Source: Planctomycetota bacterium (GTDB lineage Bacteria > Planctomycetota > PUPC01 > JACPCR01). From it: DNA of 40,185 nt. The DNA lies in NCBI GenBank assembly GCA_027625095.1, contig JAQBXN010000077.1, positions 1-40,185 of the forward strand, written 5' to 3'. This document shows positions 33,357 to 40,185 of this stretch, piece after piece (positions within the stretch are counted from its first letter, which is position 1; each line of letters opens with the position of its first letter). Both the position numbers and the translations under genes were made by a program. A model generated the notes under the pieces. That model had not been told where the DNA came from, ran no database searches, and worked only from the letters and a program-made list of their open reading frames with translations.

Positions 33357-34736
33357 ATGATCGGTTACCACGGGGAAGGAACCACCATACTGGCAGTCGC
33401 ATCGCCACCCGGCAGAGCCCCGCGCGGCGTTCTGCGCGTGAGTGGGCCTGACGCATGGGAGGTGGTTGCATCGCTCCTTGACAACCCTGTCCAGCCATCA
33501 CCCCGCGGGTATGTCTCACGCAACATGTATCTTGGCAGCATCCAAAACGAGGCCCCGGTTCAAATTGCCTGGATGCCCGGGCCTCGTTCTTACACTCGCG
33601 AGGATGTTGTGGAGATCCACACCTACGGTTCGCCGGTTCTGCTTTCCCTGATTTCGGATGCCCTGCAGACCAGGGGCGTTTATCTGGCGGGCCCGGGCGA
33701 ATTCACGCGAAGGGCCTTCCTTAACGGCAGGATCGACCTGACCCAGGCCGAAGCAGTACTCAGTCTGATACATGCCCAGGATGAATCCGCGCACCGGCAA
33801 GCTCACGAGCATCTTCGAGGTGCTCTGCATGAACGCATTCTCAAGCATAAAGAAGGTCTGATACATGTCTGTGCGTTCGCCGAGGCAGCTATCGACTTTT
33901 CTGATCAGGACATCGAGGTGATCGACCATGATTGGGTAACAGCAGAGATTCGTTCAGCACATGAGGATGTCACTAATCTCCTGCACGAATCCCGCGAAAC
34001 GGCCCCTGCAAAGGAAGGCGTTCGAACCCTCATTGCAGGCAGGCCGAACGTTGGAAAGTCTTCCCTGCTCAATCGGCTGATCGGACGTGATGCCGCGATT
34101 GTTTCCAGCATCGCGGGCACGACCCGGGACGTTGTTGAAGGCCATCTCGTTCACAAAGGCGTTCAGTTTATTCTGCGCGATACGGCGGGCGTACGGCAGA
34201 CCCAGGATGAGTTGGAATCAGAGGGCGTCCAACGAACCATGGACACTGCCCGTTCCGCAGATCTCATTCTTTTCATCATGGACGCAAGCCAGCCCGTGAC
34301 AGGGGAAGATATCCAACTCGCTACCGATCTGCCCAGGGGACTCATTCTTCCTGTGATCAATAAATGTGACCTGGCACAGAAGTTGAGGCTCGATTCACTT
34401 CCCTCATGGGTGACCAATCGTGAAGCGATTAAAGTCAGCGCTGTGACGGGGGAAGGCATGGAGACCTTAATGGCCGAGATAGTTACTGCGCTCGAATCAT
34501 CGAAAATCGGGGCGGCAAGCTCCGCGTTTATAGTCAATTCAAGACAGCGGGGCTGCCTGATGCGTGCCCAGGAATCACTCAGTCGAGCCCTTGAGAGTGC
34601 GGGCTCCGGTCAAAGCCTCGAGTTTCTTTCTTTGGATCTGAGAGATGCCCTCGACCAACTTGGTGAAATCGTAGGCGAGGTGATCACCGATGACCTGCTC
34701 AACGTCATCTTCTCGGAATTCTGCATAGGGAAGTAG
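33357..34736 (+). CDS. mnmE: tRNA modification GTPase MnmE, 459 aa
   Basis: N-terminal tetrahydrofolate-binding domain (TTILAVASPPGRAPRGVLRVSGP), central helical part, G domain inserted at about 215-370 with P-loop GRPNVGKS (228-235), GTTRD, DTAG (275-278) and NKCD, and the diagnostic C-terminus FCIGK (455-459). With MnmG it installs the carboxymethylaminomethyl group at U34 of certain tRNAs. The length is standard and the gene intact. It is followed by the S41 protease and tsaD on the same strand. The only oddity is the heptad array directly in front of the start, with no ribosome site between. Confidence 0.97.
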   Translation: MIGYHGEGTTILAVASPPGRAPRGVLRVSGPDAWEVVASLLDNPVQPSPRGYVSRNMYLGSIQNEAPVQIAWMPGPRSYTREDVVEIHTYGSPVLLSLISDALQTRGVYLAGPGEFTRRAFLNGRIDLTQAEAVLSLIHAQDESAHRQAHEHLRGALHERILKHKEGLIHVCAFAEAAIDFSDQDIEVIDHDWVTAEIRSAHEDVTNLLHESRETAPAKEGVRTLIAGRPNVGKSSLLNRLIGRDAAIVSSIAGTTRDVVEGHLVHKGVQFILRDTAGVRQTQDELESEGVQRTMDTARSADLILFIMDASQPVTGEDIQLATDLPRGLILPVINKCDLAQKLRLDSLPSWVTNREAIKVSAVTGEGMETLMAEIVTALESSKIGAASSAFIVNSRQRGCLMRAQESLSRALESAGSGQSLEFLSLDLRDALDQLGEIVGEVITDDLLNVIFSEFCIGK

Positions 34737-34801
34737 ACCAGCTCACGCGTGGCTACCTTCTCCTGAAGGCAGATCAGTCACCAACATCTGTAAACGTAAA
34801 G

Positions 34802-34833
34802 TTGGAACAAACATTTTGACAATCGCCTATAAT
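34802..34833 (+). promoter_or_regulatory. Weak promoter candidate upstream of the S41 protease gene
   Basis: TATAAT at 34828-34833 is flanked by GCC and GGC, forming a small dyad. TTGGAA at 34802-34807 is 20 nt upstream, a rather long spacer. TTGACA at 34816-34821 is only 6 nt from it and cannot pair with this -10. The promoter would place transcription start about 45 nt before the ATG at 34887. Confidence 0.35.
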
Positions 34834-34886
34834 GGCGACAAAACACTTCCCTGAATTTCTGGAATGTATCGAACGGAGAATACGAA

Positions 34887-36497
34887 ATGGGACGACGTGA
34901 AGTAGTCTGGGTATCCATCATTCTGCTGCTCCTGGGTATCAGCATTGGCCCGGCAAAGGCTCGACGGGGCGGCGATTATCCCGAATACGAGCTATTAGCC
35001 CAGATGATGGAACGGATTCGAACCTCCTATGTCTCCAACGTAGACCAGAAGAAACTGTTTCTGGGCGCCATGGACGGAGTGACCGGAGAACTCGATCCGT
35101 ATTCCCAATACTTGCCACCCCGCGAGGCCAAGGAACTCAAGGTGGATACCGAAGGCCAGTATGGCGGGCTGGGGATCCAGATCTCATTAAGGAAACCCAG
35201 CGGCGGAGGAAAAGATCAACTAGTCGTCGTGACACCCATCGAAGACACGCCCGCATACCGGGCGGGAGTGATTGCCGGAGATTACATCATCGCCATTGAC
35301 GGAAAATCGACAGAAGGTTTCAGTATCCAGGAGGCGGTAGATTTGCTCCGCGGTAAACCCGGTTCGGAGGTCACACTGACTCTGGCACATGATGGTGCAA
35401 GAAAGACCCGAAACGTCACCCTCGCACGAGCGCGCATTCGCATCAAGAGCGTCAAGGGCTACGACCGCCTGCCTGAGGGTGGCTGGAATTACTGGGCTGA
35501 TGCTGAACATAAAATTGGCTACATCAGGATCACCCAGTTCCAGGAAAAGACAGTCATCTCAATGGACAAGGTGGTGAAAAGCCTGGTTGAAGATGGCCTC
35601 AAGGGACTGATTATCGACCTGCGCAACAACCCGGGCGGACTCTTGAATATCGCCATTGACATGGCGGACAGATTCACAGATCGCGGCATTATCGTTTTGA
35701 CCAAAGGCCGCACGAAAGAGGCATATCAGGAATACAAAGCCAAGCCAGAGGATGACTACAAGAAATTCCCGGTAGTGGTTCTGATAAACGGCGCAAGCGC
35801 CAGCGCATCTGAAATCGTGGCCGGCTGCCTGCAGGATCGCCAACTAGCGGTAGTCGTCGGCGACCGCTCGTATGGAAAGGGCTCCGTTCAGAGCATTTTC
35901 TCACTCGCGGACAGCCACAAACTGAAGCTCACCACCGCCCACTATTACACCCCCACCGGACGGAACATTCACCGCCTGGAAGACGCGAAAGCAACAGATG
36001 ACTGGGGCATCATTCCAGATGTCATGGTGAAACTTTCGCGAGACGAACTCATCGCGTTGCGGAAAACCTCGATGGATTTGGAGATCCTCAAAGGGCCTCA
36101 AGAACAGGACGATGAACTGGAAGAATCAGATTTGGAGCATCCGAAATCGCAAGAGCCGAAAACTGAGGAAAAACCGAAAGCAGTAGACCCGAAAACTGAG
36201 GAGAAACCGAAGTCGGAAGAAACAATAACTGAGGAGACGCCAAAGACTGATGGCTCAAAAACTAAACCGGAGGAAGTCCAGCCCGTAGAGAAGGAAGATT
36301 CTCAGACGGATGACGAAGGTGACAACGAAGGTGAAGAACAGAAAGGTAACGAGCCAGCGTCAAAAGTTCTCGACAAGCAACTCCTCAAGGCCATCGAAAT
36401 ACTCATAGACGATGCCGCGTACAAGAAAGCGCTCGAAACAGACCAGTACAAGCACGACGAAGCGGAAGCGAGCGAGAAGGCATCTCTCCCAAAATGA
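34887..36497 (+). CDS. ctpA: S41-family C-terminal processing protease with PDZ domain and acidic tail, 536 aa
   Basis: Signal peptide residues 1-25, helical domain, PDZ domain at about 90-180 (GGLGIQISL, TPAYRAGVIAGDYIIAIDG), then the S41 catalytic domain with S306 (NGASASASEIVAG) and K331 (SYGKGSVQS), spaced 25 as in the family. Residues about 403-480 are a low-complexity acidic Pro/Lys/Glu linker with an 11-residue tandem unit beginning PKTEEKPK. A short helical segment (LDKQLLKAIEILIDDAAYKKAL) follows. Periplasmic tail-specific proteolysis is the family role. GGAG lies about 9 nt before the ATG. The tail is an unusual addition; typical CtpA proteins end near residue 400-420. Confidence 0.93.
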   Translation: MGRREVVWVSIILLLLGISIGPAKARRGGDYPEYELLAQMMERIRTSYVSNVDQKKLFLGAMDGVTGELDPYSQYLPPREAKELKVDTEGQYGGLGIQISLRKPSGGGKDQLVVVTPIEDTPAYRAGVIAGDYIIAIDGKSTEGFSIQEAVDLLRGKPGSEVTLTLAHDGARKTRNVTLARARIRIKSVKGYDRLPEGGWNYWADAEHKIGYIRITQFQEKTVISMDKVVKSLVEDGLKGLIIDLRNNPGGLLNIAIDMADRFTDRGIIVLTKGRTKEAYQEYKAKPEDDYKKFPVVVLINGASASASEIVAGCLQDRQLAVVVGDRSYGKGSVQSIFSLADSHKLKLTTAHYYTPTGRNIHRLEDAKATDDWGIIPDVMVKLSRDELIALRKTSMDLEILKGPQEQDDELEESDLEHPKSQEPKTEEKPKAVDPKTEEKPKSEETITEETPKTDGSKTKPEEVQPVEKEDSQTDDEGDNEGEEQKGNEPASKVLDKQLLKAIEILIDDAAYKKALETDQYKHDEAEASEKASLPK

Positions 36498-36546
36498 AAC
36501 ATCACCGCAAGCGGTGGCGCGAAGATAAGGCCTCCCCAGACATCTT

Positions 36547-37590
36547 ATGGTCATTCTAGGCATTGAGTCATCATGCGACGAGACCGCCGCGGCGGTGGTC
36601 CGCGACGGTATCGAGATTCTCTCAAATATCGTCGCCTCACAGCAGGAGCTCCACAAAATCTACGGGGGCGTGGTGCCCGAAGTCGCATGCCGGGCGCATA
36701 TTGAATCGATTACTCCGGTTATCGAAGAGGCCATCAATCTGAGTGGTCTCACCTTTGAGAATTTAGATGCGATCGCAGTGACGTATTCGCCCGGCCTGGT
36801 CGGCGCGCTCCTGATCGGTCTGTCAGCAGCCAAGACACTTGCCTGGCGATACGACCTTCCCCTGGTTGCGGTCAATCACATCGAAGCCCATGTGTATGCC
36901 AACATTCTTGATGGTCATGCGGTGGAGTTCCCTGCGGTGGCCCTGGTGGTTTCCGGCGGGCACACAGCAATTTTCGATTGTTTATCTTGCACCGAAATTC
37001 ACTTGATTGGTTCAACCGTCGATGACGCGGCAGGTGAGGCGTTTGACAAAGTTGCGGCCATGCTCGGACTGGGTTATCCGGGTGGGCCGATCATCGATAA
37101 GACGGCAAAGAATGGGAATCCCAAGGCCGTTGATTTTCCTCGCACAAACCTGAAAAAGGGCGAATTCGATTTCAGCTTCAGCGGGCTTAAAACGGCTGTT
37201 CTGTATCATGTCAAAGGGCAAAACGCGAAGGTGAAGACAGCCATGCCCGAAATAAACGAAAGAGATCTGGCGGATGTCGTAGCCAGTTTTCAGGAGGCGG
37301 TGGTAGATGTGCTGGTGAAAAAGACCTTTGCCGCAGCAAGAAAAACCCGCTCGAAGTGCATCGTGCTCGGTGGCGGCGTGGCCTGTAATTCCAGGCTGCG
37401 AGAGAAATTTCGGCAGCGTTCAGAGCAGACCGGACTACCCGTTTACTGGCCAAAACTGTCGTTATGTACCGACAACGCGGCCATGATCGCCGGCCTCGCT
37501 TTCCACCACTTGCAGGCTGGGCAGGTGGCAGATCTTTCACTAGATGTGAATCCGACACCCATCCGGGCTGCACAATCCTCGCGGTCTTGA
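36547..37590 (+). CDS. tsaD: tRNA threonylcarbamoyladenosine transferase TsaD, 347 aa
   Basis: The N-terminus VILGIESSCDETAAAVV, the metal-binding HIEAHVYAN, SGGHTAIFD, GGPIIDKTA and the late GGGVACNSRLRE motif identify the Kae1/TsaD ASKHA family. With TsaB, TsaC and TsaE it makes t6A37 on ANN-decoding tRNAs. The length is standard and no key motif is missing. It follows the S41 protease gene after 49 nt and is probably co-transcribed. It is convergent with the RidA-like gene; the 125-nt gap shows no clear terminator. Confidence 0.97.
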   Translation: MVILGIESSCDETAAAVVRDGIEILSNIVASQQELHKIYGGVVPEVACRAHIESITPVIEEAINLSGLTFENLDAIAVTYSPGLVGALLIGLSAAKTLAWRYDLPLVAVNHIEAHVYANILDGHAVEFPAVALVVSGGHTAIFDCLSCTEIHLIGSTVDDAAGEAFDKVAAMLGLGYPGGPIIDKTAKNGNPKAVDFPRTNLKKGEFDFSFSGLKTAVLYHVKGQNAKVKTAMPEINERDLADVVASFQEAVVDVLVKKTFAAARKTRSKCIVLGGGVACNSRLREKFRQRSEQTGLPVYWPKLSLCTDNAAMIAGLAFHHLQAGQVADLSLDVNPTPIRAAQSSRS

Positions 37591-37715
37591 AAGCATCCCT
37601 GGTACCGATCCACTGCGTTCGCTCATCCGTTTCTTCGATGATGAATCACCGAAGATTCAGCCGGTATCCGCGCAAAGGCACACCCTGGCCGAGTGAAGAC
37701 AGCTGCGCGGGTGAT

Positions 37716-38108
37716 TCAATCATTCCCGGCCACCATGGCTATGGCTTCGATCTCTATCGCCAGCCCTTCCTTTACAAGCCGAGAGACTACGGTCGCGCTC
37801 GCCGGCGGGTCTTCAATGAACCAGCGATGCCGAATTTCATTGTACGCTGCGTAGTCTGCAGGATCGGTAATGTGCGCATTAATTTTGATGACATGCTTAA
37901 TGCTCGAACCGGCTTTATCGAGCAGCTCACTCAAGCGCGAGAACACCAACTCCGCCTGCACAGCGCAATCACCCGGGGCGACTACTTTGCCGTCCTCATC
38001 AAACGCCACTATGCCAGACGTAAACACCAGATCACCCACTCTTACCGCATTTGGAAACTTATCCGTTGAAGGACGCGGCCCGTGAAAGAATGAAGTTTTC
38101 TCAGTCAT
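37716..38108 (-). CDS. RidA/YjgF-family protein lacking the catalytic Arg, 130 aa
   Basis: The RidA fold is evident (VRVGDLVFTSGIVAFDEDGKVV, ELLDKAGSSIKHVIKINAHITDPADYAAYNEIRHRWF, IEIEAIAMV). In imine-deaminating RidA the Arg of PAR.T.V binds the carboxylate. Here the segment is PASATVVSR, with Ser at that place, so 2-aminoacrylate deamination is doubtful and the protein belongs to a divergent Rid subgroup. GAAAGAG lies upstream of the ATG. It starts 9 nt after the stop of the large membrane protein gene, so the two are probably one operon. Confidence 0.88.
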   Translation of the reverse strand: MTEKTSFFHGPRPSTDKFPNAVRVGDLVFTSGIVAFDEDGKVVAPGDCAVQAELVFSRLSELLDKAGSSIKHVIKINAHITDPADYAAYNEIRHRWFIEDPPASATVVSRLVKEGLAIEIEAIAMVAGND

Positions 38109-38117
38109 TGCGCTCTT

Positions 38118-40076
38118 TCAGATCTGGGTCAGAAAGCTGCCGGTATGTCCGGTGATGAAATCTATACAGAGCCAGACACCCGCACCAACCACTTCCCCAA
38201 GTATCAGCCCCATAAAGAGCATTCGAGATTTCCGGTAAACACTCGCCCCGCCGTACTTCAAAACAAGCAACTTGATAAACCACGCTGCCAACGCGCTGAT
38301 AAAAATGTGACCTGTTTTCCAATTGGCACTGATCATGTAACCAAGGGGACTGAACGGCCACCACGGAAAACAATTACGTGCCCACACCAGGAGGCCCATG
38401 ACTGTTCCACCGATGGCCATAAAAAGATAAGCATCAAGACGGGGGCCCGTGGGTGCTTCCATCATGCGGCGAACCATATCGATGGGCCCGTATCCAACTT
38501 TCCTGCCGAAGAAGAGCGGATTCAAGTTCGCTCCCCCGTGCGTGTATGCCAGATGGAAAAGCATCAGCGTCGACCCAATCAAACTGGCCAACACAGCAAG
38601 CATGATTGCCCCGAACAGCCTTCGTTTCGAGCCTTCGATGATCTCGCACATCTTCAGGCCATTGGCGACAGAGGCCATGACAAAAGAGCGAATTTCCGAA
38701 TGCCAGCCATAAGTGAGCCCAAGAGCAGTAAGCCCCTGCGGCCCGAGAACCCCTGTTCCGGCTCCTGAAATTACAAAGGAACTGCTCATCAGCGGCGGTC
38801 GCATGGCGGGAATACCTCCTTTGGCCACGACACCGGTAAGACTGATGAATATGACAAAAGCGCTGAACAGAAGCATGGCAACGCCCAGGAACGGCAAACC
38901 AGCCGCCCGCAAGGCAAGCCCGAGCAAACCCATCCCGGCGATTAAACCAATCACCGCCTGGCGATAGGACAGGACCTCATCCGAATCGTCGACCGAGGAA
39001 TCACCCGGGAACGCTTTTCGAAAAACATCCGCCAGATGAGAGCGTGCCAGCCAGAGCGTGATCAGCACAAAGACAATCATCGAGCCCATCCCCTGGTGCG
39101 CGGTATATGCTTCACTGGCAAACAGGTCGAGACGTTCCGTGCTTCTAAGAGCAAGGGAAGTGAACACCCCCTGTTGCACTAAAGAGAGAAGGTAGAAAAA
39201 CCAGATGGATGCCGAGATATCGAGCCCGACAAAATAGAAAAACCCAATCCACGATGGGCTGAACCAGAAACTGATTTTTATTGAACCCTCAAAGAAACTG
39301 ATCGAAGTCGCCTTGGTTATTTTCGGGAATTCGGGAAAGTAGAAATGGATGCCGTTGACGCTCAACAGAATGAAGGAGAATGCGAATCCCAGCCACATCA
39401 ACCTGTTCGAAAAAAACGACCGACCGATAAAACCGCTCTCCTCATGTCGAATCAAATCCAGAGGCACCTGCACCAGCGGATAAGCCAATCGCTCCCGCTC
39501 CACCCACTGTTTACGCAACAGGATCATGGCGCACGTCATCGCAAGACTGAGCACCATGAAGAACCCATACCAGTACGTCAAAGGCAGCACCCAGGCCCGC
39601 CACGGGAACGGCACACCGGGGGGCAAGCGCTCAAAAAAATATCTGGCCGTCTCCTCGTCGGCTGGTGCAATCCAGTGGGGAACGTGTTTGTTGTAGAGAT
39701 TGGCCCACTGGTTCTCAAACGTCGCGTAGTAAGTTGGACCAACTAATTGCGGCAGCATTACTGGGATAAAACCCATGCTCGGCACACAGCACGCGACCAT
39801 CAACATGATGTAAATCGTGACAAGCTCAGCCTTGTTGAGCGCGAGGGGTTTTCGAATCGCAGCCACAACCCCACTGATCAGAATGACGAAAAAGAAAAAG
39901 AAGAGTGCCGCCGGCGTGCTGAAGTTAAGGGTCATATAAGACCCCATAACGATTAGAGTGGCATAAACATCGAAGACGTTAAGTAAGAAGGCCGAGAGCG
40001 CACCAATCGCAATTCCGCGCAAAGGGATACCCGGGGCCTCAGGATCAATCAGCGAAGTTGTTGTTTCTTCGGGCAT
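38118..40076 (-). CDS. Multi-pass membrane protein, DUF6785/DUF6784 (OPT-transporter-like), 652 aa
   Basis: About 14 hydrophobic segments, the first near residues 18-40 and 45-75. The N-terminal block (IPLRGIAIGALSAFLLNVFDVYATLIVMG, RKPLALNKAELVTIYIMLMVACCVPSMG) and the segment WVERERLAYPLVQVPLDLIRHE are the signatures, as I recall, of the DUF6785/DUF6784 family. Its arrangement suggests relation to the oligopeptide-transporter superfamily. The substrate is unknown. The family is abundant in Poribacteria, Hydrogenedentota, Sumerlaeota and related genomes. The C-terminus is cytoplasmic or periplasmic with no added domain. A heptad array (40117-40144) lies 41 nt upstream of the ATG. It is followed by the RidA-like gene. 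Confidence 0.85.
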   Translation of the reverse strand: MPEETTTSLIDPEAPGIPLRGIAIGALSAFLLNVFDVYATLIVMGSYMTLNFSTPAALFFFFFVILISGVVAAIRKPLALNKAELVTIYIMLMVACCVPSMGFIPVMLPQLVGPTYYATFENQWANLYNKHVPHWIAPADEETARYFFERLPPGVPFPWRAWVLPLTYWYGFFMVLSLAMTCAMILLRKQWVERERLAYPLVQVPLDLIRHEESGFIGRSFFSNRLMWLGFAFSFILLSVNGIHFYFPEFPKITKATSISFFEGSIKISFWFSPSWIGFFYFVGLDISASIWFFYLLSLVQQGVFTSLALRSTERLDLFASEAYTAHQGMGSMIVFVLITLWLARSHLADVFRKAFPGDSSVDDSDEVLSYRQAVIGLIAGMGLLGLALRAAGLPFLGVAMLLFSAFVIFISLTGVVAKGGIPAMRPPLMSSSFVISGAGTGVLGPQGLTALGLTYGWHSEIRSFVMASVANGLKMCEIIEGSKRRLFGAIMLAVLASLIGSTLMLFHLAYTHGGANLNPLFFGRKVGYGPIDMVRRMMEAPTGPRLDAYLFMAIGGTVMGLLVWARNCFPWWPFSPLGYMISANWKTGHIFISALAAWFIKLLVLKYGGASVYRKSRMLFMGLILGEVVGAGVWLCIDFITGHTGSFLTQI

Positions 40077-40116
40077 TCCAAAGGCTCAGAGAGCAAGGGT
40101 CGCCGCCGCCGTTAAA

Positions 40117-40144
40117 GATTCAGGATTCAGGATTCAGGATTCAG
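40117..40144. repeat. Perfect heptanucleotide tandem array (GATTCAG)x4
   Basis: Four exact copies of GATTCAG, the cleanest of the period-7 arrays in this window. It lies in the leader of the large membrane protein gene. The bases after it to the window end show no gene. Confidence 0.85.
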
Positions 40145-40185
40145 AGGTCTACAATCGTGGTCTCCACGCTCCGCGGGGAGTCTTC

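Noticed and set aside
34816..34821. Perfect TTGACA as a -35 element before the S41 gene
   Set aside because: The only TATAAT downstream is 6 nt away, too close for a sigma-70-type promoter.
1..40144. Heptad arrays as CRISPR repeats
   Set aside because: Units are 7 nt, without spacers of 25-40 nt, and no cas gene is present.

Overview
The window is a gene-dense bacterial chromosome segment without rRNA, tRNA, CRISPR array or recognisable insertion sequence. Content points to an uncultured, environmental, polymer-degrading lineage of the Planctomycetota/Poribacteria/Hydrogenedentota/Sumerlaeota kind: four phytanoyl-CoA-dioxygenase-family (PhyH) genes, a DUF4159 protein, a DUF6785/6784-type multi-pass membrane protein, DUF1569, a PQQ-type beta-propeller, a sialidase-like protein and a very large exported modular protein. 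The phylum is an inference from gene content; no marker is decisive.

Layout. (1) 1-6970: a 2241-residue exported modular protein behind a leader with heptanucleotide repeats. (2) 7062-8328: divergent DUF1569 and DUF4304-like genes. (3) 8500-15067, minus strand: two tandem PhyH genes, a PQQ propeller protein, a glycosidase-like exported protein, and a decayed gene (5' end missing at a heptad repeat, internal TAG). (4) 15154-19498, minus strand: a four-gene set made of an XRE/S24-like regulator, an exported TPR protein, an exported unknown protein and a single-domain receiver with Glu in place of the phospho-Asp. A divergent small exported protein lies across an AT-rich region carrying a 21-bp perfect palindromic site. 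(5) 20197-25352, minus strand: a Ser/Thr kinase-AAA-TPR protein overlapping by 4 nt (ATGA) a GAF-histidine-kinase-receiver protein. (6) 25431-29521: epimerase, sialidase-like, DUF4159, PhyH and a hot-dog thioesterase. (7) 29529-32287: a polyamine module of pyruvoyl arginine decarboxylase, agmatinase and a deoxyhypusine-synthase-like enzyme. (8) 32336-38108: a fourth PhyH, then the housekeeping genes mnmE, an S41 processing protease and tsaD, and a RidA-like protein. (9) 38118-40076: the DUF6785-type membrane protein.

Functional reading. The polyamine genes together can encode arginine to agmatine to putrescine to (probably) homospermidine. The two signalling blocks have several degenerate catalytic positions: Asp to Glu in the receiver, no visible Lys of the S24 dyad, no H-box in the histidine kinase, and HGD/DLG in place of HRD/DFG in the kinase. 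This suggests wiring that differs from standard two-component systems.

The most unusual DNA-level feature is a set of period-7 (once period-6) imperfect tandem arrays placed just 5' of genes, in places reaching into the signal-peptide coding region. They differ in sequence from locus to locus but keep the period.
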